Shown here piece by piece: positions 42,301 to 54,300 of a stretch of 64,000 nt of DNA. The position numbers were made by a program, and so were the translations under genes. The stretch is from NCBI GenBank assembly GCA_001606155.1, contig LODT01000021.1, forward strand, positions 124,001 through 188,000, written 5' to 3'. Below the pieces are notes generated by a model that saw only the letters and a list, made by a program, of their open reading frames with translations, searched no databases and was not told the origin of the DNA. Position 1 is the first letter of the stretch; each line of letters starts with the position of its first letter. Source of the DNA: Tieghemostelium lacteum. Taxonomy: Eukaryota > Evosea > Eumycetozoa > Dictyosteliales > Raperosteliaceae.

Positions 42301-43204
42301 TCTTAATGGAAAACAACCTGATAGTTTAGGTAGAATATATGATCTGATTAATTTTAATGATAATGAATACGTACCTATGCAATTCACTTATAAAGCTAAC
42401 CTTTGTTCTGAAAGTGAGGTGGGTTTTAATGGTCTTCCAGAGTTAGATGGGTTACTAACACTTTCCGGTTTGAACATTCAAAATGAATCATGTTCAGGTT
42501 CCATTGATGGTACTTTAGAATTCACTGGATCCAGTGGTTATGTATACCATCTATCACAAAGATCTATTGGATCATCTGAAGGTATTGACAGAGATGTTTA
42601 TCCAAACTATCTACCATACAACACACCAGCAGATGACAGCACATCTTTCACCAATATGATTGGTAATTTCTATTACAAAGTGTTCTCAGCACCTGTATCC
42701 CACCCAACTTGTAGAAAAGTCACAGATGCATTGATTTCATACAGTCAAGAACCTGAAATAGATTTTCTAATGCAATGTAACGCTGATACACTATCCTATG
42801 TAGCCAATACCTCTTTCCCAAGAGTCACAGGTGCAACTCTAACTTTGAAAAATGACACTCCAGTTGAAGTCGGTGGAGAATATCCAGCATCTGTTGAAGT
42901 ACACTCTCCAACCTGTCAAAGAAAGTTTGAGACCTCCCTAGTCTTACAACCACCTACCACAGGATCAGGTGATGTTTGTTCTCAAATTGATGAACCAACC
43001 ACTGAAAAGAAAAAGAATAATCTAGGTCTCATTTTAGGTTTGGTACTTGGTTTGACAGCTCTACTCTTTGGTGTCTTGGTCATTGCTTACTTTGTCTATA
43101 AATCAAAGAAAATGATTCCAGAACCAAAACTCAAAACATCAAATCCACGTCACTCAGTTTCCATCTTTACAGGTGGTCAAATTAAACAACTTGATGAATT
43201 TTAA
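39312..43204 (+). CDS. Large type I cell-surface protein with repeated beta-type modules
   Basis: Two exons, 39312-41127 and 41202-43204, with a 74-bp intron (GTATGT...TATAG), give 1272 aa. A signal peptide is clear (MKIYFTLFTLVFYLFIVNNG). Near the C-terminus, a membrane helix LGLILGLVLGLTALLFGVLV is followed by a short cytosolic tail rich in Lys and ending KQLDEF. The ectodomain has recurring modules of about 80-100 residues with pattern C...G.I.....G.Y.....N....C, for example CDGAGGSITLPSGVYSG, and many Asn-x-Ser/Thr sites. This resembles SprB- or Ig-like beta repeats found in dictyostelid adhesion and recognition proteins. I do not recognise the orthologue. A role in cell contact, phagocytosis or development is inferred from architecture only. 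Confidence 0.75.
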
Positions 43205-43513
43205 AACAAAACATAAAATACTTATTATATAATAAATAATTACCTACCCCCTCTTTTATCCGATATACTTCTTTTTTTAAACTAGTAGTACTTTTTTGAA
43301 AATTATAACAATCCATTCAAATTTTATAGCTGAACCCCCACACATCCAAGAAAAATTTTTACAAAAAACATTTAATAAACAGTTTATTGCATCTCTTTCA
43401 CCTTTTTTTCAAACATATAACAAAAAGATTTAAATATTCTTTTTAGTTCAACAAAAAAAAAGGTTTTGGGATTTAATCATTAAAATAGGGGATAACTAGA
43501 TCTACGTAGTACA
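43205..43513. other. AT-rich spacer upstream of the LRR-gelsolin gene
   Basis: 309 bp with T runs and a poly-A run (43452-43461). Nothing else was seen. Confidence 0.6.
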
Positions 43514-46500
43514 ATGGGACAAACAGATTCAAAGATTGGAAATGGAAGTGGAGTTGCACAGGTTGTATTCTCACTAAATGATCAATTTGTTGAGATTTCA
43601 GATAAGTTCTTGGTTACATTCCCACTTGAACTAAAACAACTTCGTGAGTTAAAATCCATTTCATTGACTAGGAATAGAATACATAGTTTAGATGGTATAT
43701 CTTCTATTGTAAAATTAGAAGAAGTAGATTTATCTTATAATTCTTTAGTTAGATTACAAGGTATGATCATTGTTGTCAATTAGTGAAACATAATATATAT
43801 ATCCTAACATTACCAATACCATTCTACATTTAGATGAACTATTTAAATGTATACAATTGATTAAATTAAATTTATCATTTAATCAAATTAATCAATTACC
43901 ACCATTAATTGGTAATCTAAGATTACTACAGCTATTAAATTTATCAAATAATTCAATTAATTTAATACCATCTGATATTGGACAACTTGGCAATTTAACA
44001 ATATTAAATTTATCATTTAATCAAGTAAGTTTATATAAGTTTACAAATTCATATTCATTTGCTAATGATTGAATTTTATAAAGTTACAAGCATTACCTAA
44101 AGAAATTGGAAAAATGAATAGTTTAAACAAATTGATATTAAATAATAATAAGATACAGAATATACCAAATGAAATTGGTGGACTTGTACAATTACAGTTA
44201 TTGGATTTAGCTGAAAATGAACTTAGAACTCTACCTACACAGATATCATCACTAAAATCACTGGTAAAATTATATTTGGATAATAATGATTTTCTAGAGA
44301 TGATCTCAGAGATTGGTGATTTGGTACAGTTAAAAGAACTAAATCTTAGATCTAATCAATTGGTTGATTTACCATCTGCCATGCATAAGTTGGTAAATTT
44401 AAATATATTGGATTTAGATGATAATCAATGGGAAGGTGTCGAATACACTGTAAATGATATCAAAAGACTTTTAAACCACCTAAAATATAAAAAAGATGTG
44501 GTTAATAAATCTAGAAAATCAACATCAAAAGAATATCGTAGAACTATTCAAAGACAGAAACTAGAGGATAAAAAAAGACTTTCTGTAACTTCAGTATTTG
44601 ATACTCCCGTATGTATACCCTCTATGATATACTTTAAAGTAAATTTTAATACTAATCTTTATATTACATGAAAAACCACTAAAGTTTCAAATTGTTGAAT
44701 ATAAAAAGAAATTATATCAAATTAAGGGTAATAAGAATGTTAAAGTTAGAAGAGTGGATACTAATAGTTCATCATTGAATTCTGGTGATGTATTTCTACT
44801 TGATAGCGGAAAAAAAATATTTGTATTAGTTGGTGAGAAATCAAACCCAAGAGAGAGATTAAAGGGTATACATTTTGCAAATATTATTAGAAATGAAAAT
44901 GGAGGTCAATCTGATATTGTTCCTATTGATTTGGCAAAATCAAAGAAAGAGGATATAAATGAGTTTTGGAAAGAGATACCTGGAGGAAAGGTATCTTTGA
45001 AACCAAGTCTTCAACAAGATGATGAAGAAGATGATCTAATATTAGAGAAACTGTTTATATTCTATGACGTTGACAATCGTTTAGAGATTAAAGTACATTG
45101 TTTTGAACCATTCTATAGATCAATGTTGGAAAGTAACTCTTGTGCTGTATTGGATACTGGAAATGACATTTATGTCTGGTCAGGTTTATATTGTAGTAGT
45201 AATGAAAAAACATGGTCCATGTTGAAAGCTGAGGAATTACTCAGTCACAAAAATGAATTTGCAGAGTTGAATTGGTTTGTAGAGGATGCTGAATCTAGTT
45301 ATTTTAAAGAGTTCTTTGTGGATTGGGTTGATAACTCTTGGGATCCAAATTATAAGTCCCAAGCTGATCTTGAAGAACAAGCTCGTTTGAATGCTGAACA
45401 AGAGAGATTGAGAATGGAGAAAGAAGAAGCTGAAGAACTTCTTCGTTCCAATAGAAGATCATATGAAATCTCACCTAATACCTCTTATAATAATGTACTT
45501 CAATTCTCAAGTGCCAATTCCACCCCATCATCTGGTAGCATTAGTAGTAATATAACTCCTATTACATCAGCTGTTCAATCACCTGTTGTAACATTACCCA
45601 ATATAAAACCAATTCCATCACCACCAACAACTCATAAACCACCTATATATCAAACTAACAATAATAATAATCCAGTAATTTTACCATCTATAGTACCAAA
45701 TTTACCAAACTACAATAGTTCTGTATTGAATAATAATGCTATTAATACTAGTAATAATCAATTATCTCCAACAAACTCTGCACTATCTGAAAGAGAAAGA
45801 ATTAAAGAAAGAGAAAAAGAAAAGATTAGAGAGAAATTAAAACAAAGAGAAGCAAGTAGTGGTAATATTAAATTACCAAGTTTACCAAATTCCACTACTG
45901 TTACTCCAAATATTTCTACTCCTCAACAAATTTCACAACCAACAACACCAAGTTTACCAACATTACCAAAATATCAACCAGAATTACATGTTAAACCAAT
46001 TCCACAACCTGTTGTTGAAGTTAAAAAACAACCAGAACCTGTAGTATCACTACCATCTATAAAACCATCTGCTCCAACTACAACTGTACAAACATCACCA
46101 ACTCTACCAAAATATAAACCTGAATTACCAGTTAAACCAACACCAACACCAACACCACAACCTGTTATTGAAGTTAAAAAACAACCTGAACTACCTGTTA
46201 AACCAACACCAACACCAACACCACAACCTGTTGTTGAAATTAAAAAACAACCAGAACCTGTTAAACAACCAGTTATTGAAGTTAAACAGCCAGTTGTTGA
46301 AGTTAAACAACAACAACCACCAATAACAACTACATCAACAACTGATATTTCAGAATTGGATAATGATGAAAATCATTTATTGACACCATTACCTGATAAA
46401 GTTGAAATTGCAAAGAGAAAACCTGCTACTAAAAATCCAATTAGAGCAAGACAAGAAAAGGCTGCGTTAGAGGAAGAAGCTGCTAAAAAGAGACTTGCTG

Positions 46501-48746
46501 AGAAAGAGTTAGCTCAAGGTAGTAATAATAATGCTTCTTCTGGTAGTGGTAGTTCTAAATCAAATACAGCTGCTGCTCTTGGTGGATTTGGTTTATTGTA
46601 TTCATTAGGTGCAAATGATCAAATGTTTAAAAAGAGAGCTGAAAAAAGAGAACAAACTACTGGTGATCCATTTACTATAAATTTGCAACCAAAGGATCAA
46701 CCAAAACTCTTGCATATCAAAGGTAGAAGATCTCCATTTGTCAGACAAGTTGAATTATCTGCAAGTTCACTTAATAAAGGTGATGTTTTCATTCTGGATT
46801 GTGGTAAAGAAAAGAATCTAGTCTATCAATGGAATGGTTCTGAAGCTAATAGAATTGAAAAAGGTAAAGGTATGGATGTTGCAAAATCCATTAAAGATAA
46901 AGAACGTGTAGGTTGTAGAGTGGTAATTGTAGATGAGGGTAAGGAACCTGATGATTTTTGGAAAATTATTGGGTCTAGAGTTGAAGATATCGCACCTGCT
47001 TCATCTGCTGGTGATGACAGAGAGGCTGAGTTGTCAATCAGACAATACATTAATCTCTATAGATCCATACCAATCAATGGAGATAAAGAACTGGATTTAG
47101 TTCCTATTCAAGGTAGACTTTCCAAGACTTTATTGGAACCTGAAGAATGTTATATACTCGACTGTGTCTCTGAAATGTTTGTTTGGACAGGTACAAGTTC
47201 TAAACTCAAAGTCAGAAACATGACTTTAAAACTAGCCAACGATATGTTTGCTCAGAGAACTTGTTGGACTAGTGGATGTGTTCATAGAGAATTCCCAGGA
47301 TCTGAACAAGTACTCTTTAAAGAACGTTTCCCAGATTGGGGTGGTTCATTGCCAATCGTTGTTCAATCCAGTGGACAAACTGCAGGTGTCAATACCGCAG
47401 CATCCAAGAAACAAGAGAAGATTGATATATCCTCCATGCACAGACCACGTATTGACAAGGAGGAAGTTATGATTGATGACGGTACTGGTAAAGTACAAAT
47501 ATGGCGTGTTGAAGAATTCCAAAAAGTTGCCATCGATCCTTCAAATTATGGTCAATTCTATAGTGGTGATAGTTACCTGATCCTCTATACCTACTTTTTC
47601 AAAAACAAGGATAACTATCTAATTTATTTCTGGCAGGGTAAAAACAGCTCCATTAACGAAAAAGGTACTAGTGCATTGTTGACTGTGGAATTGGATGATT
47701 CACTTAAAGGTATGGCTAAAGAAGTTAGAGTCACCCAAAATAAGGAACCTAAACATTTCCTATCAGTTTTCAAAGGTAAATTTATTGTACACCAAGGTAA
47801 AGACCCTCTATCTAAGAATTATAAAGCACCACAATCTCCAAAGGATCCCAAAATATATCATATCAAAGGAACTCATGATATAAATACCAGAGCTATTGAA
47901 TCTAAATTATCAATTCACACTCTCAACTCTTTTAATACATTTGTTATTAATAATCTGGCATCGAATAATTGTATTTATGTATGGTATGGTAAATATAGTA
48001 ATACAATTGAACGTTCATTTGCAAAGACAATTTCCAATCACGTTGCCCAATCCACCCCAAATTCAAAAGTAGTTGAAATGGAAGATTCTAAGGAATCTGA
48101 AGAGTTCTTTAAACTTTTCCCCACCAATTCACTTTTAACACCACAAAGAACCTATCCATTCAAATCCATTGGTAATAGAGTTGAACCAAGACTCTATTTA
48201 TGTACTGTTGGATCTGGTACTTTTATTGTAGAGGAAGTTAATAATTTTGCACAAGATGATTTGATTCAAGAAGATGTATTTATAGTTGATGGTATTGATC
48301 AAGTTTGGGTTTGGATAGGTACAGATACAGCAGAGATTGAAAGAAGAATGTCAATGGAAGTAGCATTGGAGTACAGCCAAACACTAAATTCTCAACAAAA
48401 CCGTAAGGCTAATATCCCAGTATATGTAACCTATCATGGAAAGGAACCATTCATCTTCACCAGTCTCTTCCATGGCTGGGATTTCAATAAACGTCCAAGT
48501 AACTCACCACTCAGCTTTGACAAAGAAATCATTTTGGCTAAGGATATCTTAGAATTGTACACTAAGAAATACACTTATGACGATTTGATAAACAAACGTT
48601 ATCCAAAAGGTATTGATGGTAGTAGACTAGAAGAGTATCTTTCCGATCAAGAGTTCCTTCAAATTTTCAAAATGGATTTACAAGAATTCCAAAAATTACC
48701 ATTATGGAAAAAACAAACAATGAAAAGAGAACTGCGACTTTACTAA
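43514..48746 (+). CDS. LRR-gelsolin-villin headpiece protein (flightless/villin type)
   Basis: Four exons, 43514-43760, 43834-44024, 44084-44608 and 44685-48746, give 1674 aa; each junction keeps the LRR or gelsolin frame. The start MGQTDSK fits N-myristoylation. Residues about 20-290 are leucine-rich repeats (LNLSFNQ, LPKEIGKM, LDLAENELRTLPTQI). A first gelsolin repeat starts at about 325 (LNSGDVFLLDSGKKIFV), followed by a long Pro/Thr/Gln linker with tandem PVKPTPTPTPQPV units. More gelsolin repeats follow (LNKGDVFILDCGKEKNLVYQW, FYSGDSYLILYTY, EDVFIVDGIDQVWVWIG). A villin headpiece closes the protein, with WKKQTMKRELRLY at the end. LRR plus gelsolin recalls flightless-1 and the headpiece recalls villin; the combination points to actin binding at membranes. 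Calcium dependence cannot be judged. Confidence 0.88.
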
Positions 48747-48822
48747 AAACTTTAAATATAATAATAAATAATGTATTTCCAGAAATGTTAAAATTATAGT
48801 GTATAGTGTTAATTTATTTTAT

Positions 48823-50886
48823 CTAGTGTCCACCCTTTTTACCACCCTTTTTCTTATGAGCATTTCTAGCTTTATCTTGTTTTTGAGGTGTTGTATTGGT
48901 GGTAGTAGTTGTAGTAGTACCACTGGTAAATAATTGAGAAGCTTGGGCAGTTGATGAGATACCTTGTGGACCTTTTAACAAAGAATCACCTTTCTTTTGA
49001 CCTTTTCCACCTTTATTAGTTCTGGCAGATCTGGCAGCAGCTCTTTGCCATTTTGGTAGCCATCTCTCTGGATCCAATTCAGTGGTGTATTCCTTCTTTG
49101 GTTTAGTTGATTTCTTTTTCTTGTGAGTTGATTTTGGCTTGACAGTTGCACCCTTGATTTTAGATTCCCAAGATAAACCATATTTCTCTACTAAATCAAT
49201 ATCCACTTTATTCTCCAATTTGGAGAGTGTTGGTAATTGAGTTTCATATTTTTGAGCTAGAGTTGGATCAAAGTGTGATGTGGCAATGATATAATTTGGT
49301 AAAGCAATAAGATCGTTTTTGTTTAATTTCAAAACTCTATCATACATTTCAGCAGCTTCCTTGTACTTGTGATGTTTCATCTTAAAGTTACCAGATACTT
49401 TTAGTAGATTAATAACGGTCTCTTCATCTGAATCAGATTTGGTTTTTTTAGCATCAAATGATTTAATTAGATTGTCAATGGATTGAGTAGCTTTATCAAC
49501 ATCACCAGTCTTCTCATAGAGTGCAACCATAGTGGCAATTACAGCTGGTTTGTTTCTGAATGTTGCATCTAGTGATTCTAAAACACCCAATGACTTCTTG
49601 ATATCACCCTCTTGTAGGTGGATTTGAGCCAACATGACTTGAGCTTTAAGTGATTTACCACTGACCTTGTTCAATAGATCCTCAGCTTCTTTCCATTTCT
49701 TTTCTTTTGTCAAAGCAGTAGCTTCAATCAAAGCAAACTCTTCACTCATACTATTATAAAGTGACTGAGATTTAGATTTTATCAATTTAATCTGATCTTC
49801 ACATTGTTGAACACGTTTAAGTTGCAATAATAGATAACAAACATTCAAATTTACTTGTTTCTTTTGATTGCTGTTCAATTTGATTTCAAATTCAAAAATA
49901 GTTTTTAACTGATCCAAATAGTTAACCAATTCCTTGTGTTCATGGGTTGAGGATTTCAAACAAACTGAGTTATTAGTGGCAACCATAGTAGCTGAATCCT
50001 GTTGTTTCTTTTCAATTACCTCTTCATAGAGTTTCAAAGCACTCTCAGTTGAACCACCTAACATTTGTTGACAATAGGCTATTTGAACATCAATAGAAAC
50101 CAATTCATCTTGAATCTCTTCATCTGTGAAACCATCCTTCTTTAATGAATCAACACAAACTTTCTTTGCCAATTTCAATTGAGATTCAGCACCTTTTACA
50201 TCACCCTTTGCAATCAAAAAGCATGAAGAATTGAATGCAAATTCATAAGCCTTATTTTGTAATGATTTGTTTTTGTTAATCAATTCTTGACATTCCTTAT
50301 TTTTACCTGCATCAATATAAACTGCACATAAATTGGTAATGAATTCCATAGAATCTGAATAACCAGGTTGACTTAATAAACTCTCATATATACTAATAGT
50401 TTTTGAAAAATTTTCTAATTTATAATACTATTTAAAAACCTACAATTAATATTTTCAAATTTATATCCCAAACTTATAAATATACATACTACTTGAGCTT
50501 CCAATTCCAATATCTTGTTTGATTTTTGTTTTAATTTGTTTAGTTCATTAACAGAATCTTGATATCTATTTAGTGCATAGAGACAATAAATTCTTTCAAA
50601 ACTATATGTCTCTTGCTGTTCTGGTGTTTTTAAGAAATCAATGGCTTCTTGGTAGTGTGATAACTGCATTAAACATATTAATTTACAGTGAAATGCTTCT
50701 ACATCTGCAGCATTAACATTTAAAACTATAAAATTTAAAGGTATATAAGTAAACTGTTCATCTAAAATTAAAGTCAAAGTTATATTTACTTTTATTACAA
50801 ACTCTAATTGCTTTTTTGAATTGAGAATTTCCAATATTTTCATCTAATTCTTTAAATAATTGGTCAATTGGTAATTCTTTTGACAT
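48823..50886 (-). CDS. srp72: Signal recognition particle subunit SRP72
   Basis: Three exons, 50886-50790, 50725-50490 and 50427-48823, with introns of 64 and 62 bp, give 645 aa (human 671). The start is MSKELPIDQLFKELDENIGN. TPR-type helical pairs run through most of the protein (for example LNVCYLLLQLKRVQQCEDQI and AEMYDRVLKLNKNDLIALPN). The C-terminal RNA-binding region is Lys-rich and carries the family hallmark LDPERWLPKWQRAAARSAR, followed by KGPQG and a basic end. SRP72 with SRP68 anchors on the SRP RNA and is needed for ER targeting of secretory proteins. Intron 2 uses the second of two adjacent GTA triplets (EAQV-YYKLENF), chosen because it keeps the TPR helix. It lies tail-to-tail with the LRR-gelsolin gene. 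Confidence 0.93.
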
Positions 50887-51122
50887 TTTGATTTTTTAGT
50901 GAACTGATTGTTTAAAAAATTAAAAAAAAAAAAAAAGTCATTGATATCTTAAAAAAGTGTAAAAATAAAATGGTTATTTACTAAAATTGAAATTATTTTC
51001 CTAAAAGTAAATAAAGCTTGGTTAATAATTGAATAAATAAAGATGTCTTTTGTGAGGTGATGAAAACAATTTATTCCAGAAATAATTTATAATAAATATA
51101 ATATAATAAGGGAAATTTGATT

Positions 51123-51363
51123 TTATTTCTTGGATAATAACCTTATACATCCATCACCACCTATATAAAATTTAGATTTGATAAACTGTTGTTGTAGATA
51201 TAAATCAATCTGTTCTTTCTGATACTTGTCTTTAAAAATTGTATAAATATTACTCATTTCTAATTTACCAGCATGTCTACCTATATTTCTATTTAACTCT
51301 TGTGCAAATTCTTTAACTTGTTTATCACTTAGTTTTACAACATCTTTTTTATCATTCTTATCT

Positions 51364-51394
<31 letters not shown>

Positions 51395-54300
51395 TTTCTT
51401 GGGCATTTGGGTCAATTCTTCTTAATCTAAGAAGAGTTTTGGGGTCTAAGAAATGGAAATTTCCAGTTTGAATACTGTCCCATTTCTCTTCTGGTAAAAG
51501 TGACTGATCAGAATTTTGTATATGAAGATTTCTAATGGACTTGTTTAGGTTAAATAGATGAAATAGGCCTTGACAAGCTTGTATATATTCAGTAGTTATT
51601 TCAGTGGGACGTTTAGTCTCTCTGATTTGCAAACTTATCATTTCTTTTTTACCACCAACTACAATTTTAACTTTTTGTAATGATGTGTTTTTGGCGATAC
51701 AGTTAGCATCTAAAAGTAGTATGAAATCTTGTGGTGCTGATACATTGAGTACCAGTGTCTCTAGATGTAAGATGGATGTTGCAATCATAGTTTGAATATT
51801 CTTTTTAGACTCTGGATAGAGTGTCAGTAACATATGTGTTTCCAATTGAGAGATTATCAGTTTTCTCAAATTTGCAAATATTACACCAGCATGCAGGATA
51901 TGGGAGGTTAAATGGTAGTGCTGTTTCATTAAAAGTTCAAATGAATGACATTTCTTTAGATAGAGTGAGTATTGGTCAGTTTGAGGATCTAATGGTTCCT
52001 TTGATTTTTCAGCTCTTCTGGTAACACTCAAAAGTCTAAGTTCATCATCTGATTCGTCAGAATCAGCAAGATTAGAATCATCGCTATCTGATGCCAGATA
52101 ATTCATATATTCTTCACCTTCAGAATCTTCACTTTCCAAAAATGCACTGAAATCTTGATTAAACTCTCTGTTCTTTGGTAGTTTAGAGGATGATGGTTTT
52201 GGTAGAGATAAATCTCCGAATCCAAATAGACACTCATTTAGAATGAATTGACATGGTGTCTCTCTATTATTACAATAGGCAATGATCTTGTCAATGGTAG
52301 CTACGAAATCAGGTTGGAATGTTTCATAGCTAATTTGAGCACATGCAGAATGAAGTTTAATAACCCTCAATTGAGTATTGTTTTTCAATAAGGTGTCGAA
52401 GAACTCTTGGAATGTAGGTGGAAGTTTCTTTTGAACATTGTCACGAAGATCCATTTTGAAACGTTCCAAAGTATGACAATGTTCAACTATATTCAATAGA
52501 TTAGTGTAGAGAAGTTGAAGATTGTTGTCTGGTACCGACCACTTTTTACGATTAGTTGTAACAACCAGATTCGTAAGATTAGACATTTCGTTCTTTATGG
52601 TAAAATACTTTGGTGCATCAAAGTACAGTGACCCGAGTTGATAGAATACCTTTTGAACATTCTTATAGTTGATAAACTGTAATTGACTGTACTTTAACTG
52701 GTAAGGTCCTTGATAGAGAAGAGAGTCCTCACTAGTGTCAATCTGGTCCCTGATATCTAATTCCAAAGGTAGAGTCTTAAATAGTTTTCTACAAACATTA
52801 AAGAATCTCTTTGACACCATTGCATAAGGTATCAAAGTACTAGTACCTCCCGATGATCTATCTACAAAGATATTCAAAAGAATTTTCTGAATGATGAGAT
52901 CTTGCATGTATGGGTTCAAAGTACCCATATTAGCTTCCTCTACATCTTCGTAATGGTATCCAGTCTTCTCTTCATCAAACATAAACTTGCAATTCTCAAT
53001 ATTATTAGACTTTATGAAATACAATAGTGACCTCTTTTGATTGTTACCCAAAACCTTAAACTGGCCTATCAAACCTTTTTCAGCCCTCTTCAAAACTTCA
53101 ACTTTCTTGACATGTAAAAATGAAAGCATCAATTGTTTGACCAGAGGGAAACTTATACAGTGCATCAATGGTATCAATTTTTGCAACAACAGTTCAAATA
53201 CATTACTATGCTCATCAGGATCATTTTTATATTTGTCAGTGGTACTATTAAACAGTACTTCTTGAAGAATAAAAATGAATCTTAAAACCAACCCATTTCT
53301 TTGTTTTGTCTGTTCAAGTGCTGACATGGATTTATAATGTGTATGTAACTGTCTATTACCATAAGAATCTGATGGGTGTATAATAGTACCAAGATGTGAG
53401 TGATATCCAAACACATATTCATCTGAGCTATCGGAATAGATATCACTACTATCACTACTGCTACCATCATCATCATCATCATCATCGCTATATTTAAGAT
53501 ACGGAATTTCATAACCCTCATCATCAACCCAATTTACTCTTTTCTTTGGTTTTGGATATTCTTCATCTGAAGAATTAATTAAAATTGGATTTTGAGAATT
53601 TTCCTTTTTCTTTTGATCTTTACTTTTAGTATCAATCTCCATGATGTTGGTATCCATAAGGATATATAGGAATGATTGGAGGAAGTTAAGGTAAAAAGGG
53701 GAAAAGTCCAGCAGAGATGTCAGTAACTTTGCAGTTGGGTAAGCAAGTGAACGTAGGTCACGATCATCTACTTTTCTCATACAGTTTTTAAATGCTGTTG
53801 GTAGACTAAGAAGACTAGATTTAACCAAACTATCAATGTTTATAAACTTGTTCATTTGGAGCAAGAGTTCAAAGGATAATCTATACTCATCCATATGATT
53901 AAAGTAGTGGTTGACTGATGACGAATTAATGTATTGAATAATAGTTTCTAGAATCTTGGTAATGAATGGTTCACCAATGAGAGGAGAGTTACTGTCAAGA
54001 CACTGAATGAGTATCTTTTGTAGATTGGTTATAGTCATTAGAGATGGACTACGATTCATTTGTTTATATTTACTAATGAGAAGATGTTGGAGATAATGAG
54101 CTTCCCCTGCCTTTGTTATAAATGGAAGTACATTCGTAGAGAATATAGTTGGATTTTCAATTGATGCATTTATAAAATATGAGCAAGATCTCTCAAAGAA
54201 TCTAAATGTCTTATCTGATCTAGTGTGTTGGTAGTATATCATCAATGCTCTTTCAACTTGAATATCAGTATGATAGGTCATGTATCCTATTAACATGGGT

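Noticed and set aside
1271-50886. Possible functional cluster of ER-targeting genes (TMEM208, OSTC, SRP72, J protein, AVL9, PACS)
   Set aside because: They are spread over 50 kb on both strands among unrelated genes. Chance grouping of common housekeeping functions is enough to explain it.
53282-53527. Met-rich 81-codon ORF in the HEAT/LRR gene
   Set aside because: It is an out-of-frame reading of the poly-Asp codons.
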